A DNA stretch of 31,683 nucleotides from a virus. The DNA lies in IMG/VR virus record IMGVR_UViG_3300007280_000011, positions 1 to 31,683 of that record; one strand, given 5' to 3'. The translations under genes were made by a program, and so were the position numbers. Positions 19,501 through 29,100 of the stretch are shown one piece after another; positions within the stretch are counted from its first letter, which is position 1; every line of letters starts with the position of its first letter. The notes below the pieces were generated by a model. The model saw only the letters and a program-made list of their open reading frames with translations, searched no databases and had not been told where the DNA came from.

Positions 19501-21813
19501 TTACTCCGTTAACATTCCTGTTCTAGCACCAGTAACACCGCCTGCTCTTTGTAGTAATTCAGCAGTTCTGCCTGTTCTGTCAGACTGAAGCATACTTTGT
19601 ATATTTTGTTGTGTAGGGGCCTGACCAGCGATAACTCGTTGTGCTTTAGGAGTTGCTAAAGTTCTTCCTAAACCAAAAGCACCTGCTGCAGTTACGGCAG
19701 CGCCTGATAAGCCTCCAGAAATTCCTCCCGCCGCTAAAATACCAGTAGCCGCTAGTGTATGGAACCATGAAGGATTTTGAGGAGACCGCAACTGCTTAAG
19801 CTGTTCTAGTTCTTTGTTAAGTATTTTTAACTCAGCTTCTATTTGGCCTTTCCTGTTAATGTCACTACTAATTTCAAGAGCTAGTTCAGGTTTCCTAGAA
19901 ACCGCTGCTTTCTTAGCACTAAGGTTGTTATCTATCTTGTTCAAACTAGAAGTAAGTTTATCTTTATGAGATCGCATTTCTTTTTCAATTAAACGGGCTT
20001 TTGTTTTTCCTAAATTAGCAGCACGCTTAGCAATGCTTTTCTCTGCTTGACCTAAGTTAGCCTCTAAGATTCTTGCTGTTTTATTAAGTGGACCAGTGCC
20101 ATATCTAGAATCCCAACGATTGTTTTTACTTACCTCTTTAATCCAGTCAGATTCATTAAAGACACCTCGTTTCTTAGGATCTACTTGAGTACCTTCAATA
20201 GATTCACGTAGAACAACAGTTGTTTTCCACTTACCGGCTTCTTTGTCTAATTTTATTCTGTCAGCACCTGTTAGCTGCGCCTTCATAATTTTGTCAATTT
20301 CGTCCTGAAGCGTGTATAACGCTCTTTTATTTTGAGGGTCAGCAGCGTTATTCGCCAAGGTACCAACTTTAGAACGTAAAGACGAAACTAGAGAACCGTC
20401 AACACGCCCACTCTTGTCTCTAAAAAAGTTGGTAGTTTCGATTGCATTTTCAAATACCTTCATGACTGAAGGAACGTCTACTGTGTTTACAACAAAGTAA
20501 GGGTCTTTTACTAAAGCCTGCTCTAGATTTTTTTGCAGTTCTCCTGCCTTAAACCTAAATTTTTTGTTGTTAATCATGGAGTAACCTTTGACTTTCCAAA
20601 GGTCATCAAGTGCTTTAGCTCTTTGTCCTATTTCAGGTTTTTCCATTACTCTTTGGATGTCTCTTTGTGTAGCGCCTTCTGGAAAAGAACGAAGAAAAAC
20701 TTCATTTCTAAAATCAAACCGACGAGCGTCTAATAGTTTTCTAGTCTCAGTAGTTGCTCTGTTTACTATTTCTTCGGCTTTACCTGATTTCAAAGCTTTA
20801 AACTTTTCTTGTAAAGGAACAACAATGTCAGCAGTCTCTCTTTTTTTAATCTCTGTTAAAGCTTTGCTTTCTTCTTTTAAAGCATTTACAGCGTCTTTCA
20901 TCGCTTCGTTGCTTTGCTGTTGCTTTGTTTTAATACCTTCGTCAAGCTTTTTAGAAAAAACCTTCTGAGACTCTAGATAGTCTTCAGCTTTATTAATAAT
21001 CTTTTCTTCTTGTTCTTTAATTACACCCTTTGCTCCAAAAGAAGGAGCAACAACGTCCCTATAAAAAGTATGAATAAGTCCTTCAGAACCTTTAGGATTA
21101 CTAGCGGCTAAAGTCAAAGGCACAAAGTCACCGTCAATATCTACTAAATCTCCTTCAACTCTTCTTCGACTAACTACATCAAAACCTTTTCCAACTCCTG
21201 CTGTTACGCCTTTTACGATACCAAAACCGGCAGCGCCTCCTGCTGCACCTGTAGCCGCACCTTCAAGCCTTTGGCCTTGTTCAGCAGCACCAGCACCGTA
21301 CACAGCACCTTCACCAGAGGCCAAACCAAGCCTTCCTAAAGTAGTGCCTGCTTTCAAAGCCATAGCAGGAGAAACAACACCGCCTGCAATATCAGCAGCT
21401 AGTGCAGCACCTTGTTGTCTTTCTGCAAACTCTCGTTGCTTAGCGTCGTACTCTTCCTTAAGCTGTAGATACTGTTCTTTAGTGGTTGTTTCTAAATCAT
21501 AGTAAGGGTAAGTAATATTGGCGTTAATCGCAGCAGAGATCCAAAGACCCATTTCGTCTCCCCAGCCTAAAGCCGCACTAGAAAAAAATCTCTGTGATGC
21601 TGCTAAAGAGTCTTCAGAAGTCCAGGCAGTTTCTTCTACCTCAAGATCTTCCCTTGACTTTGACGAAGCTTCCATTTCCTCGTCCATCTGTTTACGTAAG
21701 TCTGCCAAATCTTGAGGACTAAAACCAGAAGGAGCAGGAGTAGTGGTTGTTGTAGGAGCAACAGTAGTTCTCGCTGCCATCCCAGCTAATCTTTGAAGGT
21801 CATCGTTTTGCAT
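19501..21813 (-). CDS. Large ejection-type internal virion protein, 770 residues
   Basis: The last gene of the late unit. The N-terminus has TTVAPTTTTTPAPS and an acidic section. Residues about 137-217 are Ala/Gly-rich and hydrophobic (LAADIAGGVVSPAMALKAGT, GAATGAAGGAAGFGIVKGV). The middle (250-670) is long, charged and helical. A second hydrophobic Gly/Ala segment lies near the end (AATGILAAGGISGGLSGAAV). P22-like ejection proteins have this mix and are injected with the DNA to form a channel through the envelope. Position after the gp10-like and two other such proteins supports this. No lytic transglycosylase motif seen. Confidence 0.6.
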   Translation of the reverse strand: MQNDDLQRLAGMAARTTVAPTTTTTPAPSGFSPQDLADLRKQMDEEMEASSKSREDLEVEETAWTSEDSLAASQRFFSSAALGWGDEMGLWISAAINANITYPYYDLETTTKEQYLQLKEEYDAKQREFAERQQGAALAADIAGGVVSPAMALKAGTTLGRLGLASGEGAVYGAGAAEQGQRLEGAATGAAGGAAGFGIVKGVTAGVGKGFDVVSRRRVEGDLVDIDGDFVPLTLAASNPKGSEGLIHTFYRDVVAPSFGAKGVIKEQEEKIINKAEDYLESQKVFSKKLDEGIKTKQQQSNEAMKDAVNALKEESKALTEIKKRETADIVVPLQEKFKALKSGKAEEIVNRATTETRKLLDARRFDFRNEVFLRSFPEGATQRDIQRVMEKPEIGQRAKALDDLWKVKGYSMINNKKFRFKAGELQKNLEQALVKDPYFVVNTVDVPSVMKVFENAIETTNFFRDKSGRVDGSLVSSLRSKVGTLANNAADPQNKRALYTLQDEIDKIMKAQLTGADRIKLDKEAGKWKTTVVLRESIEGTQVDPKKRGVFNESDWIKEVSKNNRWDSRYGTGPLNKTARILEANLGQAEKSIAKRAANLGKTKARLIEKEMRSHKDKLTSSLNKIDNNLSAKKAAVSRKPELALEISSDINRKGQIEAELKILNKELEQLKQLRSPQNPSWFHTLAATGILAAGGISGGLSGAAVTAAGAFGLGRTLATPKAQRVIAGQAPTQQNIQSMLQSDRTGRTAELLQRAGGVTGARTGMLTE

Positions 21814-23159
21814 TAGTAAAATCCTTTAAGGTTTTTTCCTTTGGAAAAGTCTTCCCATTGATTTTCAGCTATTGCTAAATCATTCATAATCCCTACAATT
21901 TCAGGAAAAGTTTGCTCTAGTGCTGCTAAAGCCGCTTGTCTTTGTTGTGGGTCTTGTAAAGCATTTGCTTGAGCAATTTTTTGATTAAAGTTTTGCATTG
22001 TTGCTGGAGCCGTAGCTTCTAATTCTTTCAAGTCTCTTGTTAAAGCTTCTTTTTTAACCCAAAAATCATAACCTCTTGCGTTAGGGTCTCCTGTTTCTTG
22101 GATAAAATCACTTTTCCTATTAAAATACTCAGCTTCTGCTCTAGCAATTTTAGCCATACCACGTAAGTATGATTCTGCATCTTCGTTTGCAAGATTATTA
22201 GGATCAATACTAGCGTCTAAAGCAAGCTGTACGTCTCTATCCGAAGCAGGTCCAGCAGGCAAAAGTTCTAAAGCACCTGACATACGTATTTCATTAATTC
22301 TTCTTCTGTGTATTGTAGCTTGTCCTGCAACACCAAAAGTTTCTTCAATGTTAGATAGTGTACGACCAACAGCACCTCTTTCTAAAGCACTCCTTTTTAC
22401 TGCTTCATCAGCCAATTCGTCATATGTTGAAGCATCTATCGTTGCTTGCCTTCCTTTATCTCTAGATTCACCAAGTAAAGCAGAACCCCATTTAGTGTCT
22501 AAACCTAAATCAGCTTCGTTAGCTTCTCCGTCTTCGTCGTCTAATTTAGTTGGGCCTATTGGTGTTTTAACAATATTTCCTTCGTCGTTTCTAGAAATAG
22601 CGTAGTCTATATTCATTTCCTTTTCGGGATCATATAAAGACCTAATTGTGGGTTTAGCTGGAGTTCCTTTTTTAACAGTAGGTCTAATAGCTTCATAAAT
22701 ATCTCTAGCTTCTTGAGGACTTATTTTGTAAAAAGAAGCTTCACGTAAAAATGACCTTCTGTCTTTAGGGTTTTCATCTATATTAAAATCAGAAATTGAA
22801 GCCAAAGCAGTAAGAGCCTCAACACCTTCTTCTTTTTTACCTTTTAGTCCTTCTTCTTCAGTTCTCTTTTTAGTAGCTCTACCACGCTCTTGTGCAGCCG
22901 TTATCTGCTCAGGTGTAGCACCTAAACCAACAAGAGAACCAATAGCGTCTTGATAGTCACGACCTTCTGCTGCTGCCTGTTCTAAACCAAATAAGCCACC
23001 AGTAACGCCACGCTGAGTTTGCTCACGCTCCTCTTGCATCCGCTGTGACGCTCTAGTCATAGAAGGACCAGCTGCCGCTGCTCTACCTACTTGATACAGG
23101 TTCTGACCAAATGCAGGCTGCATAAGACCCTGTAGTAGTCCTTGTGAAAACCTAGCCAT
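21813..23159 (-). CDS. Internal virion / ejection-type protein, 448 residues
   Basis: A mainly helical protein: MARFSQGLLQGLMQPAFGQN and LYQVGRAAAAGPSMTRASQR at the N-terminus, repeated amphipathic helices (EQAAAEGRDYQDAIGSLVGL), then a charged middle (TKKRTEEEGLKGKKEEGVEA). No enzyme motif is visible. It lies between two other Ala/Gln-rich proteins and overlaps the next start as TAATG. The N-terminal LLQGLMQPAFGQ style is seen in ejection proteins of P22-like marine phages, from memory. Assigned by pattern and position only. Confidence 0.55.
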   Translation of the reverse strand: MARFSQGLLQGLMQPAFGQNLYQVGRAAAAGPSMTRASQRMQEEREQTQRGVTGGLFGLEQAAAEGRDYQDAIGSLVGLGATPEQITAAQERGRATKKRTEEEGLKGKKEEGVEALTALASISDFNIDENPKDRRSFLREASFYKISPQEARDIYEAIRPTVKKGTPAKPTIRSLYDPEKEMNIDYAISRNDEGNIVKTPIGPTKLDDEDGEANEADLGLDTKWGSALLGESRDKGRQATIDASTYDELADEAVKRSALERGAVGRTLSNIEETFGVAGQATIHRRRINEIRMSGALELLPAGPASDRDVQLALDASIDPNNLANEDAESYLRGMAKIARAEAEYFNRKSDFIQETGDPNARGYDFWVKKEALTRDLKELEATAPATMQNFNQKIAQANALQDPQQRQAALAALEQTFPEIVGIMNDLAIAENQWEDFSKGKNLKGFY

Positions 23160-23160
23160 C

Positions 23161-24015
23161 TTAGCCTCCTATGCCTAGTAGATCAAACAATGGGTTAACA
23201 ATTTTAGTGATACCGTCACCCATACCGACTTGCTGTGGTGTCAACAGTCCTGACAGGAGACCAGTACCTAGTTGACCATAGAGGTTAGCTTGTCCAAGAC
23301 CTGAACCAAGCAGTGCCTCAAGTCCACCCATTTGTGCTTCACCAAACAAACCAGCACCTTGTAGCTGACCACGTTGCGCCATTTGTGCAGCTGGTAGACC
23401 TGCTTGCAGGACGTTCAATGCTTGCGCTTGAGGTGTGTAACTAGCGCCCATGAACTGACCACCCAATTGTGCCTGTTGCATCTGCTCAGCTTGCGCCTGT
23501 TGCATTGCACTTAGCATCGCCTGGTTACGTGCTTCTTCCTGAGCTTTAGCCAAAGCAAACTGCTCAGGTGCACCTCCGAATTGCGCTGTACGCAAACCTA
23601 AGCGTCCTTGTGCCGCTAAACGCTCTTCAGTAGCAAGACGCTGTCGTTGCTCTTCAGGACGCTGTGCTTCCCTTATGCGCTCAAAGACAGCCTGCTCACG
23701 TGCCTGCGTAGGTTGCATAGCCTGTTGATAAAACTGACCTGCACCTCCGAACATCTGTTGTTGGAACGCCTGCTCTTCTGGAGACATGCCTACAGTAAGA
23801 CCACCTTGAGGAGTAGTAGTTAATGCTCCTCCTGTTCCTGTCGTTACTGTGAAAGGCTGGAAACGTGTTTGCTCTACACCAGTAGTAGCAATGTCGCCTG
23901 CTTCCCTTCTTGCTTGTTCACCTATTTCACCAAGACGTTGATAAGCTTTACCTGTAAGTAAACCACCAGCGCCTATGGCACCTAAACCCAATAGTTGTCT
24001 TAATGTGTCGCTCAT
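23161..24015 (-). CDS. Ala/Gln-rich internal virion protein, 284 residues
   Basis: Begins MSDTLRQLLGLGAIGAGGLL, a hydrophobic Gly-rich segment. It continues with Gln/Ala/Met-rich helices (EARNQAMLSAMQQAQAEQMQ) and ends in Gly/Leu-rich text (LLGSGLGQANLYGQLGTGLL, FDLLGIGG). This composition fits the smallest ejection protein of P22-type phages (gp7-like). No catalytic motif is present. It overlaps the gp10-like gene by 4 bases (ATGA), so it is coupled to a tail gene. Function inferred from position and composition. Confidence 0.55.
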   Translation of the reverse strand: MSDTLRQLLGLGAIGAGGLLTGKAYQRLGEIGEQARREAGDIATTGVEQTRFQPFTVTTGTGGALTTTPQGGLTVGMSPEEQAFQQQMFGGAGQFYQQAMQPTQAREQAVFERIREAQRPEEQRQRLATEERLAAQGRLGLRTAQFGGAPEQFALAKAQEEARNQAMLSAMQQAQAEQMQQAQLGGQFMGASYTPQAQALNVLQAGLPAAQMAQRGQLQGAGLFGEAQMGGLEALLGSGLGQANLYGQLGTGLLSGLLTPQQVGMGDGITKIVNPLFDLLGIGG

Positions 24016-25520
24016 AGTAATTTACCCATTAAAGCCATTACATTGATCTCCTGTAGTGACAGTTGTGAACCGTCAATCTCTGCTTCTAAACCTACAACAA
24101 TACTAGTTCCGTAGCCTGTTGCGTTTAAACTTCTTTGGTTGGTCAAAGCGCCACCTGTGAACTCCACAGTTGTGTACTCGCTTTCGCCGAAGAAACCAGT
24201 GACTTGGTCTCCTACCGTAAACTCTGCTGTTGCGTACGTACCTTTGAAGTCATACGCCCACTTCATAAATACTGTTGCGTTGTTAGCGCCCACTAACGTA
24301 GGCTTAAGCTTCTTAAGAATCTTAACTCTAGAACTATCGCCAAATGTTAAGCTTGGGCTGTAGTACTTAAAGCGATAGCCTAAACCGTTGTCTTGGTAAC
24401 CGGTGTACTCACTAATGCCTTCAGACGTGCCTATGTAAAAGTCACCGTTGTCTAAACGTGTGTAGCAACTAAAGCCGGTAGAAGGCCAACGAGTAACACG
24501 GTAGGAACCATTCTCTGTTGTTCCTCTAACGTCAAAGCAGTAAGTGTTGTCCTGACCTACAAAAGTTAGTAGGTAAAAACCTTCTTCAGGACTATAAGCA
24601 GACCTAAAGAACGTGTTTTCTGTCTGCAAGGCGTTAATAATGTCCTTACTAATGTTTGCTGACAAACTACTAACAGGCATGGACTTTTGTTGTATTGTAC
24701 GTCCAAAGCTCTTTAAACCAGTGTGTGACAGGAACAGTACGTCCGTACCAGTGTACTGAACAGTGTCCCTGTCTACGCAACCGATACCAGCTACAGTGTC
24801 CTGAAGAACCATAGTTGCTGGTGCTTCTGCTCCTTGGTACACAATGATGCTGTGCTTACCAAAGATAATTAGGAAGCCGTTATGTGCAGCCAGTGCAACA
24901 ATCTCGTCGTAACCGTCAGGCCAAACTTTAGACACGTCAATGGAGCCACTAGTACCGCCTGAGAAGTCATGGCCTATCAAAAGGTCAGACCAGTAAACAA
25001 TAGAAGGACTACCACCAACTCCTGTTACCCAGAGACGACCGTAAGCTGACAGTACTTCGTTACCTAGCACAACACCGGCAGCACCAGCTACTGAGTCTAG
25101 ACGTACCACTGACGAACCGTCGTACACTAAAGGTTCGTGAGAAGCTTGAAACAAGTAGGCTTTGTCGTTAAAGTTAACAATCTTCCAGTTGTCTGCTGTC
25201 ACCGTGTAACTGCCAGGCGTAGCGTCAGTGAGCGTAGTAGTACCTGTGAATATCTTGTTATTGCCTACAGACAGCACTACGTTGCTACCGGTACTTCTGT
25301 CGAACTCTTTTACAGCCCTGATCGTACCAGAGCCTAATGCTGTTTTATTAGTTGTAATGACACTATGACCCTTACGTGCCGCAATACGACCACGTTTGTC
25401 AATCACAGCGTTGTCTGCTATTTCAGCAAACGACGGGTCCTGCGCCAACGGTGAATCTTCGGTGTTAATACCTTTGAACGCTGGCGCTACAAGATTAATA
25501 CTCTTTAGTTCTTGAGCCAT
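24012..25520 (-). CDS. Tail hub/stabilisation protein (P22 gp10-like)
   Basis: A 502-residue beta-rich protein starting MAQELKSINLVAPAFKGINT and EDSPLAQDPSFAEIADNAVI, then RGRIAARKGHSVITTN. The N-terminal GINTEDSP...A..ADNAVIDKRGRIAARKG pattern is typical of the P22 gp10 / tail-nozzle family (Phage_stabilise). Later blade-like segments (KAYLFQASHEPLVYDGSSVV, RLWVTGVGGSPSIVYWSD, LFLSHTGLKSFGRTIQQK) suggest a beta-propeller-like fold. It closes the tail and carries fibres or the needle. It is one base downstream of the adaptor gene. Confidence 0.75.
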   Translation of the reverse strand: MAQELKSINLVAPAFKGINTEDSPLAQDPSFAEIADNAVIDKRGRIAARKGHSVITTNKTALGSGTIRAVKEFDRSTGSNVVLSVGNNKIFTGTTTLTDATPGSYTVTADNWKIVNFNDKAYLFQASHEPLVYDGSSVVRLDSVAGAAGVVLGNEVLSAYGRLWVTGVGGSPSIVYWSDLLIGHDFSGGTSGSIDVSKVWPDGYDEIVALAAHNGFLIIFGKHSIIVYQGAEAPATMVLQDTVAGIGCVDRDTVQYTGTDVLFLSHTGLKSFGRTIQQKSMPVSSLSANISKDIINALQTENTFFRSAYSPEEGFYLLTFVGQDNTYCFDVRGTTENGSYRVTRWPSTGFSCYTRLDNGDFYIGTSEGISEYTGYQDNGLGYRFKYYSPSLTFGDSSRVKILKKLKPTLVGANNATVFMKWAYDFKGTYATAEFTVGDQVTGFFGESEYTTVEFTGGALTNQRSLNATGYGTSIVVGLEAEIDGSQLSLQEINVMALMGKLL

Positions 25521-25521
25521 A

Positions 25522-26169
25522 TCAGATAGTCCTAAAGTACATCTCTTCTGGATGCTTAGCTGCGTCTATTGCGATAGCGTCAGACAAATATCTATCAGCA
25601 ATACCAAAGTACTCAGCAGTAGAAGTTCCTCCTGTTTCTCCACGTTCACGAGCCAACAAAGCAACAGCTAGGTGTACTACAGGTTGCGAAGGTATTAGCA
25701 ACGTGTCAGTATTAGCACTCAAGTCACCTTGTCGTTTAATCACGTCAAACCGCAAGCTGTAGACACCGTCAGGAGTCGGGCCTACGAGCACTTGCGTGTC
25801 ACCACTAGCGTCAAGGCCGTTGTACGTGTAGTACATAGGTGCGCCTGTAGCAGCATTATTAATGTACAGTTGCTCGTTAAACCAGTCCTTACTTTGGTAC
25901 TCCATAAAGACATTACTAGTGTCGTTAAGAACACACATAACCTTTACGTTGTCACCGCAGTCCGTCAAGGAATAAGTATTGTCGTCGGCTGTAGTAGAAA
26001 CAGTAATAGTGCTTCTTAAGGCTGACCAGTCGTTAGACTCCTCTACTAACTTCTTAGCGTCGTTAATAAAGTCACCAACCATCTTGTTGTAAGTAGTGCT
26101 AGTAACCGACGTAGTTTCTTCTTCACGCAGCCTACGTAGCACGTTATTCATAAGGTTCAAGTATGTCAT
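25522..26169 (-). CDS. Head-tail adaptor protein (gp4/gp11-like)
   Basis: A 215-residue protein beginning MTYLNLMNNVLRRLREEETT, then SVTSTTYNKMVGDFINDAKK and DWSALRSTITVST. An N-terminal helix pair followed by a beta domain (YYTYNGLDASGDTQVLVGP) is the layout of the adaptor ring under the portal in short-tailed phages. The pattern L..vlr.lre...tsv.ss.Y.k.v.dfIN.AKr.ve....W..LR is common in marine phage adaptors. Overlap ATGA with the giant gene upstream, one base before the gp10-like gene. Assignment is fairly good. Confidence 0.7.
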   Translation of the reverse strand: MTYLNLMNNVLRRLREEETTSVTSTTYNKMVGDFINDAKKLVEESNDWSALRSTITVSTTADDNTYSLTDCGDNVKVMCVLNDTSNVFMEYQSKDWFNEQLYINNAATGAPMYYTYNGLDASGDTQVLVGPTPDGVYSLRFDVIKRQGDLSANTDTLLIPSQPVVHLAVALLARERGETGGTSTAEYFGIADRYLSDAIAIDAAKHPEEMYFRTI

Positions 26170-29100
26170 CCGATATATTCCTTAAACAAACTGCTTGTTA
26201 TTCCGGTTGGTCCTAATGTGTCCTGTAAAGACGCTACGTAGTCAACTTGAGGTGCTTGACCTATTTCTTCTAGTGTAGGCAACTCGTAATTAATGCCTGA
26301 CATGAAAGGAGTAAAGTCAGTCTTCTTAGGTGCTGCCGCAGCTGCCATCATGCCTATTCCACTACCAACACCAGGTCCTGAACCATCACCAGTACCAGTC
26401 CCTGTTCCAGCACCTGAACCACCTCCAGTTCCAGTACCGTCTCCTACACCAGTTCCTTCACCAGTTCCGTCACCGTCGCCGTCTCCAGTTCCAGTAGTGT
26501 CTTTGGCCTGCTCTTCAGCGTCCTTCCTTACTTCTTCAGAAGACTGTAGATCCTTCTCTAGCTGTTCGTCAGCAGCGTCCTTGTTGGCCTGTTCAGCATC
26601 CTTAGCTTCGGTTTCAGCACTAGTGTCTTTCTGAGCATTTTCGTCCTTAGTCGCTTCCTCAGCCGCCTGTTGTTCCTTAGCGGCCTCTTCTGCTGCCTGT
26701 TGTTCCTTAGCTTGCTCTTCGGCAGCTTGTTCCTTAACAGCTTCTTCAGCAGCTACTTCTTCTTTACGAGTTTGCTCAGCTTCTTCCTTACGTACCTGCT
26801 CCGCTTCTTCTTTTTCTTGGGTCTCTGCAGCAGCTTCCTTTTCTGATCTTTCTGCAGCAGCCTCTTCCTTTTCTTGAGTTTCAGCGTCAGCTTCCTTTTT
26901 AGCCTCTTCAGCGTCCTTGGCTTCGTCCTCAGCTTCTTTCTCTGCTGTTTCAGCCTCAGCGTCCTTCTGAGCTTCTTCGGCAGCTATTTCTTCTTTCTCT
27001 TTAGTTTCTGCAGCAGCGTCCTTAGCTGTTTCTTCGGCGTCTTTATCTTCCTGTTCTGCAGCTGTTTCTTCCTTAGTTTTATTTTCGGCGTCCTTGTCTG
27101 CAGTCTCAGCAGCAGCCTCTTCTTTACGTTGCTCTTCTGCAGCAGCCTCTTTATCTTCCTGTTCTGCAGCAACATCTTTATCTTCCTGTTCTGCAGCAAC
27201 ATCTTTATCTTCTTTTTCAGCATCTTTGTCTTGTTGTTCTGCAGCAGTATCCTTGGCTTCTTTCTCAGCATCTTTATCAGACTGTTCAGCAGCTACTTCT
27301 TTATCTTCCTTTTCTGCATCTTTTTCTTCTTGTTCTGCAATAGCGTCTTTATCTTCTTTTTCTGCGTCCTTATCAGCTTGCTCTGCAGCAGCGTCTTTTT
27401 GTTCCTTTTCGGCTTCTTCCTTTTGAACTTCTTCAGCAGCTTCTTTAGCTATTTCTTCAGCTTCTTCTTTTCTACCCTGTTCTGCTTCTTCCTTCTGCTC
27501 TGTTTCAGCTTGAGCATCTTTTTCTGCAGTCTCAGCAGCTACCTCTTCTTTCTCTTCGGTTTCAGCCTGAGCGTCCTTCTCAGCAGTCTCTGCGTCCTTA
27601 GATTCAGTTTCAGCATCGGCTTCCTTCTTAGCTTCCTCAGCTGCTACCTCTTCTTTCTCTTGGGTTTCTGCAGCAGCTTCCTTAGCTGTTTCTTCTGCAT
27701 CCTTATCAGACTGTTCAGCAGCTACCTCTTCTTTTTCCTTAGTCTCAGCATCTTTGTCAGCCTGCTCTGCCGCTTGCTCTTCCTTAGTTTTGTTTTCAGC
27801 TTCTTTATCCGCTTGTTCTGCAGCAGCATCTTCCTTTGCTTTATTCTCAGCATCCTTATCTTGTTGCTCAGCTTGAGTTTCTTTTGTTTCTTTTTCCGCG
27901 TCTTTTTCCTGTTGTTCAGCTACGTCCTTTTCCTGAGTCTCAGCCTCAGCGTCCTTCTTAGCTTCTTCAGCAGCTACCTCTTCCTTTTCCTGAGTTTCTG
28001 CATCAGCGTCTTTCTTAGCTTGTTCTGCAGCTTGTTCCTCTTTCTCTTGAGTTTCTGCCTCAGCATCTTTCTTAGTTTGTTCAGCGGCTACTTCTTCTTT
28101 TTCTTTAGTTTCAGCTTCGGCGTCTTTTTCTACTTGTTCCGCAGCAGCGTCCTTTTGCTCTTGTTCTGCTTGCTGTTCCTTTTGAGTTTCCTCAGCGTCC
28201 TTACCTTCAGCTTCTGCTAACTCTTTTTTATCTTCTTCAGCCTGACGGTCCTTCTCTGCTTTTTCTGCAGCAGCCTCTTCCTTTTCTTGAGTCTCTGCTT
28301 TAGTGTCCTTTTTAAGTTGTTCTGCAGCGGCCTGTTCTTTTTCCTGAGTCTCTGCAGCAGCGTCCTTCTCTGCCTTTTCAGCAGCAGCTTGTTCTTTTTC
28401 TTGGGTCTCTGCAGCAGCTTCTTTTTCAGCAGTCTCAGCCGCAGCTGCTTCCTTCTGTTGTGTTTCTGCTGCAGCTTCCTTATCTGCTTTTTCAGCAGTC
28501 TCTTTGTCAGCACGTTCAGCAGCGTCTTTAGAAGCTTCTGCAGCAGCGTCCTTAGATGCACGTTCGGCTGCAGCATCTGCATCCTTCTGTCTCTCAGCTG
28601 CAGCAGCGTCCTTCTGTCTTTCTGCGGCAGCATCTTGTTCTTTCTGCTGTCTTTCTGCAGCAGCTTCAGCCTGATCCTTTTGTATTTCTTCAGCCGTGTC
28701 GTCAGCAGAAGGAACAGTACTAGCTAATGGGTCGTCTTCATCAGTAGGAGTAGTAGAGGAGTCGCCTCCGCCACCACCACCGCCACCTATTTCAGGCTCA
28801 GGTTCAGGCTCAGGTGTTTCTTCAGTAGGGTCGTACTCAGGGTCTATAAAAATTTCTGTTGGTTCGTTAGGGTCTCGTACACGAATAATGTTTCCAGATT
28901 CGTCTACGTCATTAATCTGACCGTACTCTTCGCTTCTATCGTAGTTAAAGTCTATTACTACTTGAGAACCGTTAGTATTAACTGTATATCCTGACTGAGC
29001 TAGTGCTTCAACTAATTCTTCTTGAGTTGATACACCAAACAAACCCATTAAAACTTCTTGGTCTGAATCGGAGAGACCAAAGAAACCGTTAGCGTCTACA

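Noticed and set aside
26293-26634. Rightward ORF with Pro-Val-Pro repeats
   Set aside because: Complement of the Gly/Thr/Asp linker and rod end of the 1591-residue gene; repeats explain it.
27148-27201. Possible CRISPR-like repeats
   Set aside because: The 27-base units are directly adjacent with no spacers and are in-frame coding repeats.
26874-28220. 448-codon rightward ORF rich in Ser, Phe, Leu and Cys
   Set aside because: It is the complement of the Glu/Lys/Ala repeat rod; its length and composition follow from GAA/AAG/GCA-rich codons on the other strand. It has no ribosome site and no domain pattern.
28217-28633. Leftward 138-codon ORF rich in Leu, Lys and Arg
   Set aside because: Frame-shifted reading of the same repeat rod. 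The main frame continues without break on both sides.
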